This document shows positions 5,985 to 12,274 of a stretch of 12,274 nt of DNA, piece by piece; position 1 is the stretch's first letter; each line of letters begins with the position of its first letter. This DNA comes from Paracoccaceae bacterium (GTDB lineage: Bacteria > Pseudomonadota > Alphaproteobacteria > Rhodobacterales > Rhodobacteraceae). The position numbers and the translations under genes were made by a program. The notes under the pieces are model-generated. The model saw only the letters and a program-made list of their open reading frames with translations, did not search any database and was not told where the DNA came from. The stretch spans positions 1 to 12,274 of the forward strand of contig SKOX01000134.1 in NCBI GenBank assembly GCA_007119835.1. The letters run 5' to 3'.

Positions 5985-6620
5985 TCAGAGCCTCCCCGCG
6001 ACGAGCGACACCACCCCGGCATAGGCCGCGAAGGCGACCGCAAAGGGCGGGATCATCCAGACAAGGGGCCGGGCGAGCGGCGGCGCGCCCGCGCGGTCGA
6101 CGACGGCTGCGGCGAAGAGCGGGAAGGCGCTGACGGCGGTGGCGTAGAGATAGACCCCCGAAAGGTTGCCGAAGGTCGCCGCCGCCGCAAGCGTCGGGCC
6201 GACCGCGCCGACGGCCTGCGACGGGTTGCCGCCGAACGAGCCGAAGGCGCGCGCCGCGCCTGCGTAGATCGCCGCGTGCAGCCCGACGAACAGCACCGCG
6301 CGCAGGCCCGCGTCGAGGGCGAGCGCCGCCAGCGGCCGCCCGGCGCGACGCGCCACCCGCGCGTAGAGCCAGAGCCCGGTGAGGTTCACGGCGAAGACCA
6401 CGGGCAGGCCGTTGAACACGATCTGCCGCAGCAGATAGCCGGCGGCCGGACCGCCGCCGAACAGGCTCGCCGCGAAGCCCGGCGTGAGCACGACGTAGAG
6501 CGCCAGCGCCCCGGCGAGCCCGGCGCAGGTAATGCTCCAGGCGACGAAAGCGAGCTGCCCCGGCGAGGCGCCCGCAACGTGCCGGTCGAAGCCCGCAAGC
6601 AAGGTGTCGTCGCGTGCCAT
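5985..6620 (-). CDS. Multi-pass membrane protein of unknown function
   Basis: A protein of 211 residues that I do not recognise. It is rich in Ala, Gly, Val and Leu, with five or six likely membrane helices at about residues 23-45, 63-87, 99-122, 138-155, 156-173 and 186-209. The loop after helix 2 contains ARVARRAGRP, a positive-inside signal placing it in the cytoplasm. No catalytic or transport motif stands out. The N-terminus is soluble and short. The start ATG 6618-6620 has only a weak purine stretch upstream. It lies directly upstream of pyrF on the same strand and is divergent from the GMC oxidoreductase, so the promoter should be in 6621-6765. Its coding composition fits a real gene, and the stop and spacing to pyrF look operon-like. 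Confidence 0.78.
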   Translation of the reverse strand: MARDDTLLAGFDRHVAGASPGQLAFVAWSITCAGLAGALALYVVLTPGFAASLFGGGPAAGYLLRQIVFNGLPVVFAVNLTGLWLYARVARRAGRPLAALALDAGLRAVLFVGLHAAIYAGAARAFGSFGGNPSQAVGAVGPTLAAAATFGNLSGVYLYATAVSAFPLFAAAVVDRAGAPPLARPLVWMIPPFAVAFAAYAGVVSLVAGRL

Positions 6621-6718
6621 CCGATCCCGACGCTAGCCTATCGGACCCGGTTCCGTCCCGCGTCGCGTCGCCGCCACCCGGCGCGATCGCCGCGGCGAGC
6701 CCGGTCGGTCTTCGCCGG

Positions 6719-6747
6719 TTGCCCTCCCCACACCGCTCTGGTCTAGA
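6719..6747 (+). promoter_or_regulatory. Possible promoter of the GMC oxidoreductase gene
   Basis: TTGCCC (6719-6724) and TCTAGA (6742-6747) are 17 bases apart on the plus strand, in the divergent gap before the oxidoreductase. The -35 is reasonable, the -10 matches the consensus in only three of six positions. The start would lie near 6754, immediately before the GGGGAGG ribosome binding site, giving a very short leader. This is a weak prediction. Confidence 0.3.
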
Positions 6748-6765
6748 TCGGGAAGGGGAGGAACG

Positions 6766-8436
6766 ATGGCCGAAGCGTTCGACTACATCATCGTGGGCGC
6801 GGGCACCGCGGGCTGCCTGCTGGCCAACCGCCTGAGCGCGGACCCGGGCGTGCGCGTCCTGCTGATCGAGGCGGGAAAGCGCGACCGCTATCCGTGGATC
6901 CACATCCCGGTCGGCTATCTCTACTGCATCGGCAACCCGCGCACCGACTGGATGTACATGACCGAGCCCGATCCCGGGCTGAACGGCCGCGCCCTGCGCT
7001 ATCCCCGCGGGCGGACGCTCGGCGGGTGCTCGTCGATCAACGGCATGATCTACATGCGCGGCCAGGCCCGCGACTACGACGGCTGGGCCGAGATCACCGG
7101 CGAGCCGGAATGGGGCTGGGAGCACGTGCTGCCCGACTTCAAGGCGCACGAGGACCATTGGCGGATGGAGGCCGGCGCGGGCGAGGAGTTCCGCGCGCTC
7201 CACGGCGGCGGCGGCGAGTGGCGGATCGAGAAGCAGCGGCTCAACTGGGAGATCCTCGACAGCTTCGCCGACGCCTGCGAGGCCGCCGGCATCCCGAGGA
7301 CCGACGACTTCAACCGCGGCACCAACGAGGGTGTCGGCTACTTCGAGGTCAACCAGAAGAAGGGCTGGCGCTGGAACACGTCGAAGGCGTTCCTGAGGCC
7401 GGTGCGCGGTCGGAAGAATCTCTCGATCTGGACCGAGGCCGAGGTCGCGCGCCTGGGGTTCCGCGAGGGCCACAACGGTCTCGCCTGTACCGGGGTCGAG
7501 CTGCGCCGCCGCGGTTCGGGCGACCTCGTGGAGGTGGAGGCCCGCCGCGAGGTCGTCCTCGCAGCCGGCGCCGTCAACAGCCCCAAGCTCTTGCAACTCT
7601 CGGGGGTGGGGCCGGCCGATCTGCTGAAGCGCCACGGGATCGCGGTGCGCGCCGAACTGCCCGGCGTCGGCGCCAATCTGCAGGACCACCTCCAGATCCG
7701 CGTGGTCTTCAAGATCTTCGGCACCAAGACCCTCAACGACATGGCCGGCCGGCTGATCGGCAAGGCGATGATCGCCGCGGAATACGCTCTCAAGCGCACC
7801 GGCCCGATGAGCATGGCACCCTCACAGCTCGGCGTCTTCACCCGCTCTGAGCCCGGCCGGCAGCACCCCAATCTGGAGTTCCACGTCCAGCCGCTCTCAC
7901 TCGAGGCCTTCGGCGGCGGGCTCCACGCCTTCCCGGCCTTCACCGCGAGCGTCTGCAACCTCAACCCGACGAGCCGCGGCCGCATCGATATCGGCGACGC
8001 GGACCCGGCGACCCCGCCGCGGATCGTCACGAACTACCTCTCGACCGAAGAAGATCGCAGCGTCGCCGCCCAATCGATCCGCGTCGCCCGCCGCATCGCG
8101 GCACAGGAGCCGCTCGCCCGCTACCGCCCTGAGGAGTGGAAGCCGGGGCCGGAGCTTGAGAGCGACGAGGATCTCGCTCGCGCCGCCGGCGACATCGGCA
8201 CGACGATCTTCCATCCCGCCGGCACCACCGCGATGGGCCGCGACGGCGACCCGAAGGCCGTGCTCGACGCGCATTTTCGCGTGCGCGACGGACGGGGCGG
8301 GCGGATCGCCGGCCTGCGGGTGGTCGATGCCGGCGCCATGCCAACCATCACCAGCGGAAACACCAACTCTCCGACGCTGATGATGGCCGAGAAGGCGTCG
8401 CGCTGGATCCTGAGAGGAGCGACGACGGGACGCTGA
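6766..8436 (+). CDS. GMC-family FAD-dependent oxidoreductase (choline dehydrogenase-like)
   Basis: A full-length flavoprotein of 556 residues that should oxidise an alcohol to an aldehyde using bound FAD. DYIIVGAGTAGCLLANRLS (from residue 6) is the Rossmann GxGxxG, with LLIEAG as the ribose-binding acidic end. RYPRGRTLGGCSSINGMIYM is GMC signature 1, and GAVNSPKLLQLSGVGP is signature 2. Near the C-terminus HPAGTTAMG (His483) and SGNTNSPTLMMAEKAS (Asn532) supply the His/Asn active-site pair. No signal peptide is seen. The ATG has the strong ribosome binding site GGGGAGG a few bases upstream. Length and motifs match BetA/AlkJ-type alcohol dehydrogenases, but no betaine aldehyde dehydrogenase or other partner is adjacent, so the substrate is open. 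Confidence 0.93.
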   Translation: MAEAFDYIIVGAGTAGCLLANRLSADPGVRVLLIEAGKRDRYPWIHIPVGYLYCIGNPRTDWMYMTEPDPGLNGRALRYPRGRTLGGCSSINGMIYMRGQARDYDGWAEITGEPEWGWEHVLPDFKAHEDHWRMEAGAGEEFRALHGGGGEWRIEKQRLNWEILDSFADACEAAGIPRTDDFNRGTNEGVGYFEVNQKKGWRWNTSKAFLRPVRGRKNLSIWTEAEVARLGFREGHNGLACTGVELRRRGSGDLVEVEARREVVLAAGAVNSPKLLQLSGVGPADLLKRHGIAVRAELPGVGANLQDHLQIRVVFKIFGTKTLNDMAGRLIGKAMIAAEYALKRTGPMSMAPSQLGVFTRSEPGRQHPNLEFHVQPLSLEAFGGGLHAFPAFTASVCNLNPTSRGRIDIGDADPATPPRIVTNYLSTEEDRSVAAQSIRVARRIAAQEPLARYRPEEWKPGPELESDEDLARAAGDIGTTIFHPAGTTAMGRDGDPKAVLDAHFRVRDGRGGRIAGLRVVDAGAMPTITSGNTNSPTLMMAEKASRWILRGATTGR

Positions 8437-8474
8437 GGGGCGTGCTGGTCCGCTGGGACACGGTCTGTGCAGCG

Positions 8475-8497
8475 GGTCGCGTCAGGCGCGAGCGACC
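8475..8497. repeat. Short inverted repeat after the GMC gene
   Basis: GGTCGC (8475-8480) and GCGACC (8492-8497) form a 6-bp stem with an 11-base loop in the 123-bp gap between the convergent oxidoreductase and radC genes. There is no T-run on either side. It may act as a weak bidirectional terminator. Nothing else is visible in the gap. Confidence 0.3.
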
Positions 8498-8559
8498 GTG
8501 CAGGGGGCTGCCACCGGCTTGGCGCTCGCGACGGGGCCGCCGTGACGAAGGAGCGCGCC

Positions 8560-9375
8560 TCAGAGCAGGCCCAGGGCGCGAAACGAGGCCTCGCCGCCGC
8601 GTCCGATGACGACATGGTCGTGGACGGTGACGCCGATGGCGCGGCAGGCGTCTTCGATCCGGCCGGTCATCTCGATGTCGGCGGCGCTCGGGCTCGGATC
8701 GCCCGAGGGGTGGTTGTGCACCAGGATGATCGCGGACGCATTGACCTCGAGCGCGCGCTTGGCGACCTCGCGCGGATAGACGGGCACGTGGTTGACCGTG
8801 CCCCGCGCCTGCTCCTCGTCGGCGACGAGGACGTTCTTCGCATCAAGGAAGAGGATGCGGAACTGCTCGGTCTCGCGGAACGCCATTGCCGTCTTGCAGT
8901 AGGCCATGAGCGCGTCCCATGAGCCGAGGACGTTGCGGCCGAGCACGCCGCTCTGGGCCATGCGGCGGGCGACCGCCTCGACGAGCTTGAGCTGGAGGTG
9001 GATGCGCGGCGTGGCGCCAGGCACCTGCATCAGCCGTGCCTCTGAGGCTGCGACGACGCCGGCGAGGTCGCCGAAGGTGGCGAGCAGGCGTTTGGCGAGC
9101 GGCTTGACGTCGACCCGGGGCACGGCGTTGAAGAGCACGAGTTCTAGGAGCTCGTAGTCCTGCACGGCCGCCGGGCCGCCGGTCCGGAACCGCTGGCGGA
9201 GCCGCTCCCGGTGGCCCCAGTAGTGGGGCCGGGCCTCGCTTGCCGCGGGTCCGGAAACGGCAGGGCGCGCTTCGACGGGAGCAAGCGCGGCATCGGGCGG
9301 CGGCAGGCGGCGGCGGAGCTCTTCGAGCCCGCGCAGCGCCTCCTCGGAGAATCCCGGAGCCTCGTCGTCCGCCAT
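8560..9375 (-). CDS. radC: RadC family protein (JAB/MPN domain)
   Basis: A protein of 271 residues. Residues 1-50 are a Pro/Ala-rich, probably disordered lead. Residues 51-140 are the helical N-terminal part ([29 protein letters not shown]). Residues 145-271 are the JAB metalloprotease-like domain, with [20 protein letters not shown] giving His220, His222 and Asp233 as zinc ligands and [11 protein letters not shown] near the end. The helix-hairpin-helix region is degenerate ([13 protein letters not shown] instead of a GxG turn), as is usual for alphaproteobacterial RadC. The molecular role is unsettled: the family was named for a repair phenotype later attributed to another gene. ATG 9373-9375 is chosen because sequence upstream in frame is unlike the family; the ribosome binding site is weak. 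Confidence 0.9.
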   Translation of the reverse strand: MADDEAPGFSEEALRGLEELRRRLPPPDAALAPVEARPAVSGPAASEARPHYWGHRERLRQRFRTGGPAAVQDYELLELVLFNAVPRVDVKPLAKRLLATFGDLAGVVAASEARLMQVPGATPRIHLQLKLVEAVARRMAQSGVLGRNVLGSWDALMAYCKTAMAFRETEQFRILFLDAKNVLVADEEQARGTVNHVPVYPREVAKRALEVNASAIILVHNHPSGDPSPSAADIEMTGRIEDACRAIGVTVHDHVVIGRGGEASFRALGLL

Positions 9376-9697
9376 CCGTCGTCGTCCCGTGCCTTTCCAC
9401 CACCACAAGCCTCGCGCGGCACGGTTAACGGGGCCTTGCCGCGACGCGGCCCCAGGGCACGGCAAGGGCTCCGACTTCGATTTATCCCGATGCCTGTGAC
9501 AACAGGGTGCGACGGTCGTCCGTTGACCATCTCGCGAGCTTGCGGTGGGACCTGATGTGCGAGGCGCGATCCGAAGCAGAGGTGGCCGGCTCCGCCATGC
9601 CGTAGGCGCCCGGTGGCGATGGCCTCGCGGACCATCTCCGCTCGCGCCTCGACATCGGCTCGGTGCGCGCCTCGGCTTCCGGCGGGCTTCGTCGGCC
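9376..9697. other. Gene-free interval between hydrolase and radC
   Basis: The 322 bp between two minus-strand genes contain no reading frame with recognisable protein features. An inverted repeat, CCTTGCCG (9434-9441) with CGGCAAGG (9460-9467), encloses a loop that itself holds GCCGC/GCGGC, about 60-90 bases upstream of the radC start; it could be a leader hairpin. A relatively AT-rich spot (TTTATCC, 9481-9487) may be part of a radC promoter, but no well-spaced pair of boxes was found. A 57-codon minus-strand frame (9482-9655) is open, without a ribosome binding site. Confidence 0.5.
9434..9467. repeat. 8-bp inverted repeat in the radC upstream region
   Basis: CCTTGCCG and CGGCAAGG are perfect complements separated by 18 bases. 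In a minus-strand transcript entering radC they would form a hairpin in the 5' leader. The inner GCCGC/GCGGC pairing offers an alternative fold. No T-run follows, so termination is not expected. Confidence 0.4.
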
Positions 9698-10705
9698 TCA
9701 GACGGTGCGCGCCGCCGCGCGCTGCTGCGTCGCGGGCGGCGGTGCATAGGATCGGCCGGCCACGTCGTCCACGGCATCCATGACGTCCTCCGGCACCAGG
9801 TGGTGCAGCATGTGCCCCTGGCCCTCGAAGACGCGGTAGGGCACGCTCGGCAATTCCTGGGCGAGGCGGTCGGAATGGGAGGTCGTCCACGCCAGCCGAT
9901 CCTCGCGCCCCGCAAGGATCACCGCCGGCACGGAAAGCTCGGCGTAGCTGCGGCTGAGCATGGCCGCGGCCGGCGCGACCTGCGCGATCTCGGCCGTCGC
10001 GGCGCGATGCTGCGAGGGACGGAACGCCATCCAGGGCGGAAAGCGCCAGAAGTAGTCCGGCACCTCCCTCGGCGCGAACATGATCTTGACCATCGGCGCC
10101 CACTGCGCCCGGAAAGGAAGCGGCGAGAAGGTGTAGCGCATGATGTCGCCGATGATCGGGCTCGCCGGCGCCGAGGCCATCGGCACGTCGGGACGGGCGG
10201 TGGGATACCAGTAGCCCGATTCCAGGACGAGCGCGCGGACATGCTCCGGGTGGTTGAGGCCCATCGCCATGGCGGCCATCGCACCCCAGGAATGGCCGTG
10301 GACGATGGGGTGCTCGACGCCGATCCTGGCCAGCGCCTCGTGGATCAGCCGCGCCTGCGTCTGCGGTCCGTAGACCATCCGGCCCCTCGGCCGCTCGCTC
10401 CAGCCGTAGCCGGGCCGGTCGAAGACGATGACGCGGTACTTTGCTGCGGCCATATCGATGTAGGGCCCGAGCAGGAAGTCCATGCTCATCGTCGTGTTGC
10501 CGTGGAGAAGCACGAGCGGCTCGCCCTCGCCGCGTTCCGCGTAATGCAGGCGGACGCCCTCGGCGGTGACGAACTTGCCCGTAGGCGGGTGCTCGCGCTC
10601 GGCCTGACGGCTCCGGAGCTGAACATAGGCCGCGGCGGCGACCCCGGCTGCGGCCATGCCGAGCAGCAGGCGGCTTCCGCCGCCGGTTCGCGAGAAATAT
10701 GTCAT
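9698..10705 (-). CDS. Alpha/beta hydrolase with N-terminal membrane anchor
   Basis: A protein of 335 residues. Residues 11-30 ([18 protein letters not shown]) are a single hydrophobic segment after a short basic start, so the enzyme is probably tethered to the inner membrane facing the periplasm or exported uncleaved. The hydrolase fold follows: [14 protein letters not shown] with the oxyanion [15 protein letters not shown], the nucleophile elbow [12 protein letters not shown] (Ser139), GREDRLAW (Asp269) and GQGHMLHH (His298). The triad is complete. It resembles haloalkane dehalogenase/epoxide hydrolase-type sequences, but Ser as nucleophile argues for an esterase or lipase. ATG 10703-10705 is chosen for its AGGAGAG ribosome binding site eight bases upstream; an earlier ATG at 10762 adds only unrelated residues. 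The substrate is unknown. Confidence 0.88.
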   Translation of the reverse strand: MTYFSRTGGGSRLLLGMAAAGVAAAAYVQLRSRQAEREHPPTGKFVTAEGVRLHYAERGEGEPLVLLHGNTTMSMDFLLGPYIDMAAAKYRVIVFDRPGYGWSERPRGRMVYGPQTQARLIHEALARIGVEHPIVHGHSWGAMAAMAMGLNHPEHVRALVLESGYWYPTARPDVPMASAPASPIIGDIMRYTFSPLPFRAQWAPMVKIMFAPREVPDYFWRFPPWMAFRPSQHRAATAEIAQVAPAAAMLSRSYAELSVPAVILAGREDRLAWTTSHSDRLAQELPSVPYRVFEGQGHMLHHLVPEDVMDAVDDVAGRSYAPPPATQQRAAARTV

Positions 10706-11495
10706 TGCTGTCTCTCCTGGGCGGATCCGCCGCGGACCGCTTCGCCCTGCCGAGTGCAACAAGGGGCGATCGGGAAGGCTCCGCGCGGCCGTCCGATCGG
10801 TGATCGTGCTGCAACGAGAGCCGCCGTCGCTCCGCGCAGATCGTTCTCCTGCGCCACGGCCAGCCCTCCGGGCGCACCGTACGCGCTGCTTTCACAGAAC
10901 GCCGGGCCGCAAACGCGAGGGACGGCCGCTTCGGCAGGGGCTGAGCAGGCTACAGCACCTGAGGCGCGCCTCCTGATGCTCCTGAAGCGTGCCTCCTGAC
11001 GGTGCGCCGCTTCTTTGAGCACCGGGCGAACGCGGCGCAGCGGGAACGCCGCGCCAACCGCCGGCGCAAGCATCCTGGCATCGCGCGGATCACGCCCAAG
11101 CCCGCGCCGTCGATCCGCCCGGAGAGGGCGGCGTTTTGACGGTGGAGGCGCTTGACCGTCGTCTTGCCAAGCCAGCCGAGCACGCCGGCATCCTCGGCGT
11201 CGGTGCGTGCTCCCGGCCGGAGCCGAGACGACCGATTCGGAGTGCCGTGCTGCCGCAGCCAAGCGGCCCACGTCTGAGTCCGTTCGACTCGCGACCCACG
11301 AAGTGGATGACCGCTACCGGGTGCTGCGATGCAGCCCCTTCGCCGTGGGCCAGCGCGAGGACCTGCGGGTGACCTCCCGGGAGGGGCACTGCCTGACGCT
11401 CGGGGCAGAAAGCTCGCAGGATGGTCGCCCGCCCAACTTCCGCAGCCTCCTGTCGTCCGCACCCGCATTCGGGGGCCGGTCACCTTCTTTGGCGG
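10706..11495. other. Long gene-poor interval, possibly decayed sequence
   Basis: About 790 bp separate dctM from the hydrolase gene, far more than elsewhere in the window. Frames are open on both strands because of the GC content, but none shows a family motif, a sound start site and a whole-gene coding bias together. Two short plus-strand pieces look most coding-like: 11002-11139 (45 codons beginning VRRFFEHRANAAQRERR) and about 11310-11440 (containing DDRYRVLRCSPFAVGQRED), in different frames. Repeats include GAGGCGCGCCTC, a perfect palindrome at 10961-10972, two 13-base near-copies at 10964-10976 and 10987-10999, and a nested inverted repeat at 11108-11160. No transposase, tRNA or attachment site was recognised. 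Confidence 0.5.
11108..11160. repeat. Nested and competing inverted repeats
   Basis: CCGTC (11108-11112) can pair with GACGG (11138-11142) around an inner perfect stem CCGCCC (11115-11120)/GGGCGG (11126-11131). GACGGT (11138-11143) can instead pair with ACCGTC (11155-11160). A run of four T residues (11134-11137) follows the inner stem on the plus strand, so it could be a weak plus-strand terminator. Function is unknown. Confidence 0.35.
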
Positions 11496-12274
11496 TCAGT
11501 TCCCGAAGACGAGGGCCGGAAGCCAGGTCGAAAGCGCAGGGACATAGGAGACGAGCATCAGCACCGCGAGGTTGCAGATGAGGAAGGGTGCGATCGCCCG
11601 GACGACCGCCTGAAGCGAAACGCGGGCGATCGAGCCGCAGACGAAGAGGCAGACGCCGAGCGGCGGGGTCGTCAGGCCCAGCATCAGGTTGAGGACGGCG
11701 AAGGTCGCGAAGTGGATCGGATCGACGCCGACGGAGGTGGCGAGCGCCAGGAGCGGCACGAAGAGAATGATCAGCGCCGCGATCGTCTCCATGAACATGC
11801 CGACGAAGAGCAGCACGAGGTTGATGAGCAGGATGACGAGGATGCGGTTCTCGGTGATGCCGAGAACGGCGCCGACGATGGCCTGGGGGATGCGCTCGGT
11901 CGATAGGATCCAGCCGAAGACGTTGGCGAAGCCGACGAGGGCGAGGATCGCGGCCGAACTCACGCCCGACTGGATCACGATGCGCGGCACGTCGCGGATC
12001 CTCAGCCCGCGGTAGACGAAGGCGCCGACGAGGAAGGCGTAGATGCAGGCGACGACGGCGGTCTCTGTCGGTGTGGCGACGCCCGTGACGAGGCCGCCGA
12101 TGATGAGCGCGGTCATCGCGATCGCCCAGAGCGCCGAGGCGAAGGAGCGGGCAAGTTCGGCGAAGCCTTGCCAGGCCTGCACCGGATAGCCGTTGCGCCG
12201 CGAGACGACGTAGCAGGTAACCATCATCGCGATCCCGAGCAGCAGGCCCGGGATGGCGCCGGCCATGAACATCC
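11496..12274 (-). CDS. TRAP transporter large permease (DctM type), C-terminal part (5' end outside the window)
   Basis: The visible 258 residues are the C-terminal 60 % of a DctM/TRAP-T large membrane subunit, the ion-coupled transport channel of a tripartite periplasmic-binding-protein system that takes up dicarboxylates, sialic acid, amino acids or similar acids. Family signatures are FMAGAIPGLLLG, GGLVTGVATPTETAVVA, FVGMFMETIAALIILFVPLL, GVDPIHFATFAVLNLMLGL followed by TTPPLGVCLFV, and ALSTWLPAL at the end. The membrane segments alternate as expected. A full protein is about 425-430 residues, so the start lies beyond 12274; the ATG at 12270-12272 is internal. The small permease (DctQ) and binding protein (DctP) would be expected further right. 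No terminator is evident after the stop codon. Confidence 0.94.
   Translation of the reverse strand, partial: MFMAGAIPGLLLGIAMMVTCYVVSRRNGYPVQAWQGFAELARSFASALWAIAMTALIIGGLVTGVATPTETAVVACIYAFLVGAFVYRGLRIRDVPRIVIQSGVSSAAILALVGFANVFGWILSTERIPQAIVGAVLGITENRILVILLINLVLLFVGMFMETIAALIILFVPLLALATSVGVDPIHFATFAVLNLMLGLTTPPLGVCLFVCGSIARVSLQAVVRAIAPFLICNLAVLMLVSYVPALSTWLPALVFGN

Noticed and set aside
5935..7689. A 584-codon minus-strand frame covering the membrane protein gene and half of the GMC gene
   Set aside because: It is antisense to the clearly coding GMC gene and has a low-complexity off-frame composition.
9482..9655. A 57-codon minus-strand frame ending [10 protein letters not shown] upstream of radC
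   Set aside because: The composition of its first half is off-frame-like and no ribosome binding site precedes it. It could be reconsidered if conserved in relatives.
1..12274. CRISPR arrays, insertion sequences, phage genes, toxin-antitoxin or defence modules
   Set aside because: No regularly spaced repeats, transposase or integrase motifs, or paired small toxin/antitoxin genes were seen on either strand.

Overview
This is a GC-rich (roughly 70 %), chromosome-like window. The codon use is strongly GC3-biased. A 41-residue, zinc-free form of ribosomal protein L36, an alphaproteobacterial-style RadC, a PyrF of 228 residues and a TRAP transporter together point to an Alphaproteobacterium, most likely of the Hyphomicrobiales or Rhodobacterales. 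That placement is an inference from gene style; no taxonomic search was possible.

Left part (1-3343): the 3' end of moeA (molybdopterin molybdotransferase) overlaps the start of an MFS permease. A RimJ/RimL-type GNAT acetyltransferase follows on the same strand, and a DJ-1/PfpI-family protein on the opposite strand converges on it.

Central part (3564-5251): a compact RNA-rich segment. On the minus strand a strong sigma70-type promoter (TTGAAC-17-TATAGA) drives tRNA-Val(GAC), and rpmJ lies downstream and ends in a clear Rho-independent terminator. Divergent from these is an N-formylglutamate amidohydrolase-like gene. Just beyond its stop codon, on the minus strand, sits a well-formed unannotated small RNA candidate: promoter, 5' hairpin, second hairpin, unpaired UUUCCUCCC, terminator hairpin and nine U residues. 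A second minus-strand terminator lies between it and pyrF.

Right part (5252-12274): pyrF and an unrecognised multi-pass membrane protein form a probable minus-strand pair. Divergent from them is a complete GMC-family FAD oxidoreductase. RadC, a membrane-anchored alpha/beta hydrolase and the 3' part of a TRAP transporter large permease (DctM type) are on the minus strand. About 790 bp between the hydrolase and dctM holds no recognisable gene and may be decayed sequence.

Most genes are ordinary housekeeping or metabolic genes that do not form one pathway. I see no CRISPR array, insertion sequence, phage module or defence system. The most interesting object is the small RNA with an anti-Shine-Dalgarno segment at about 4885-4967.
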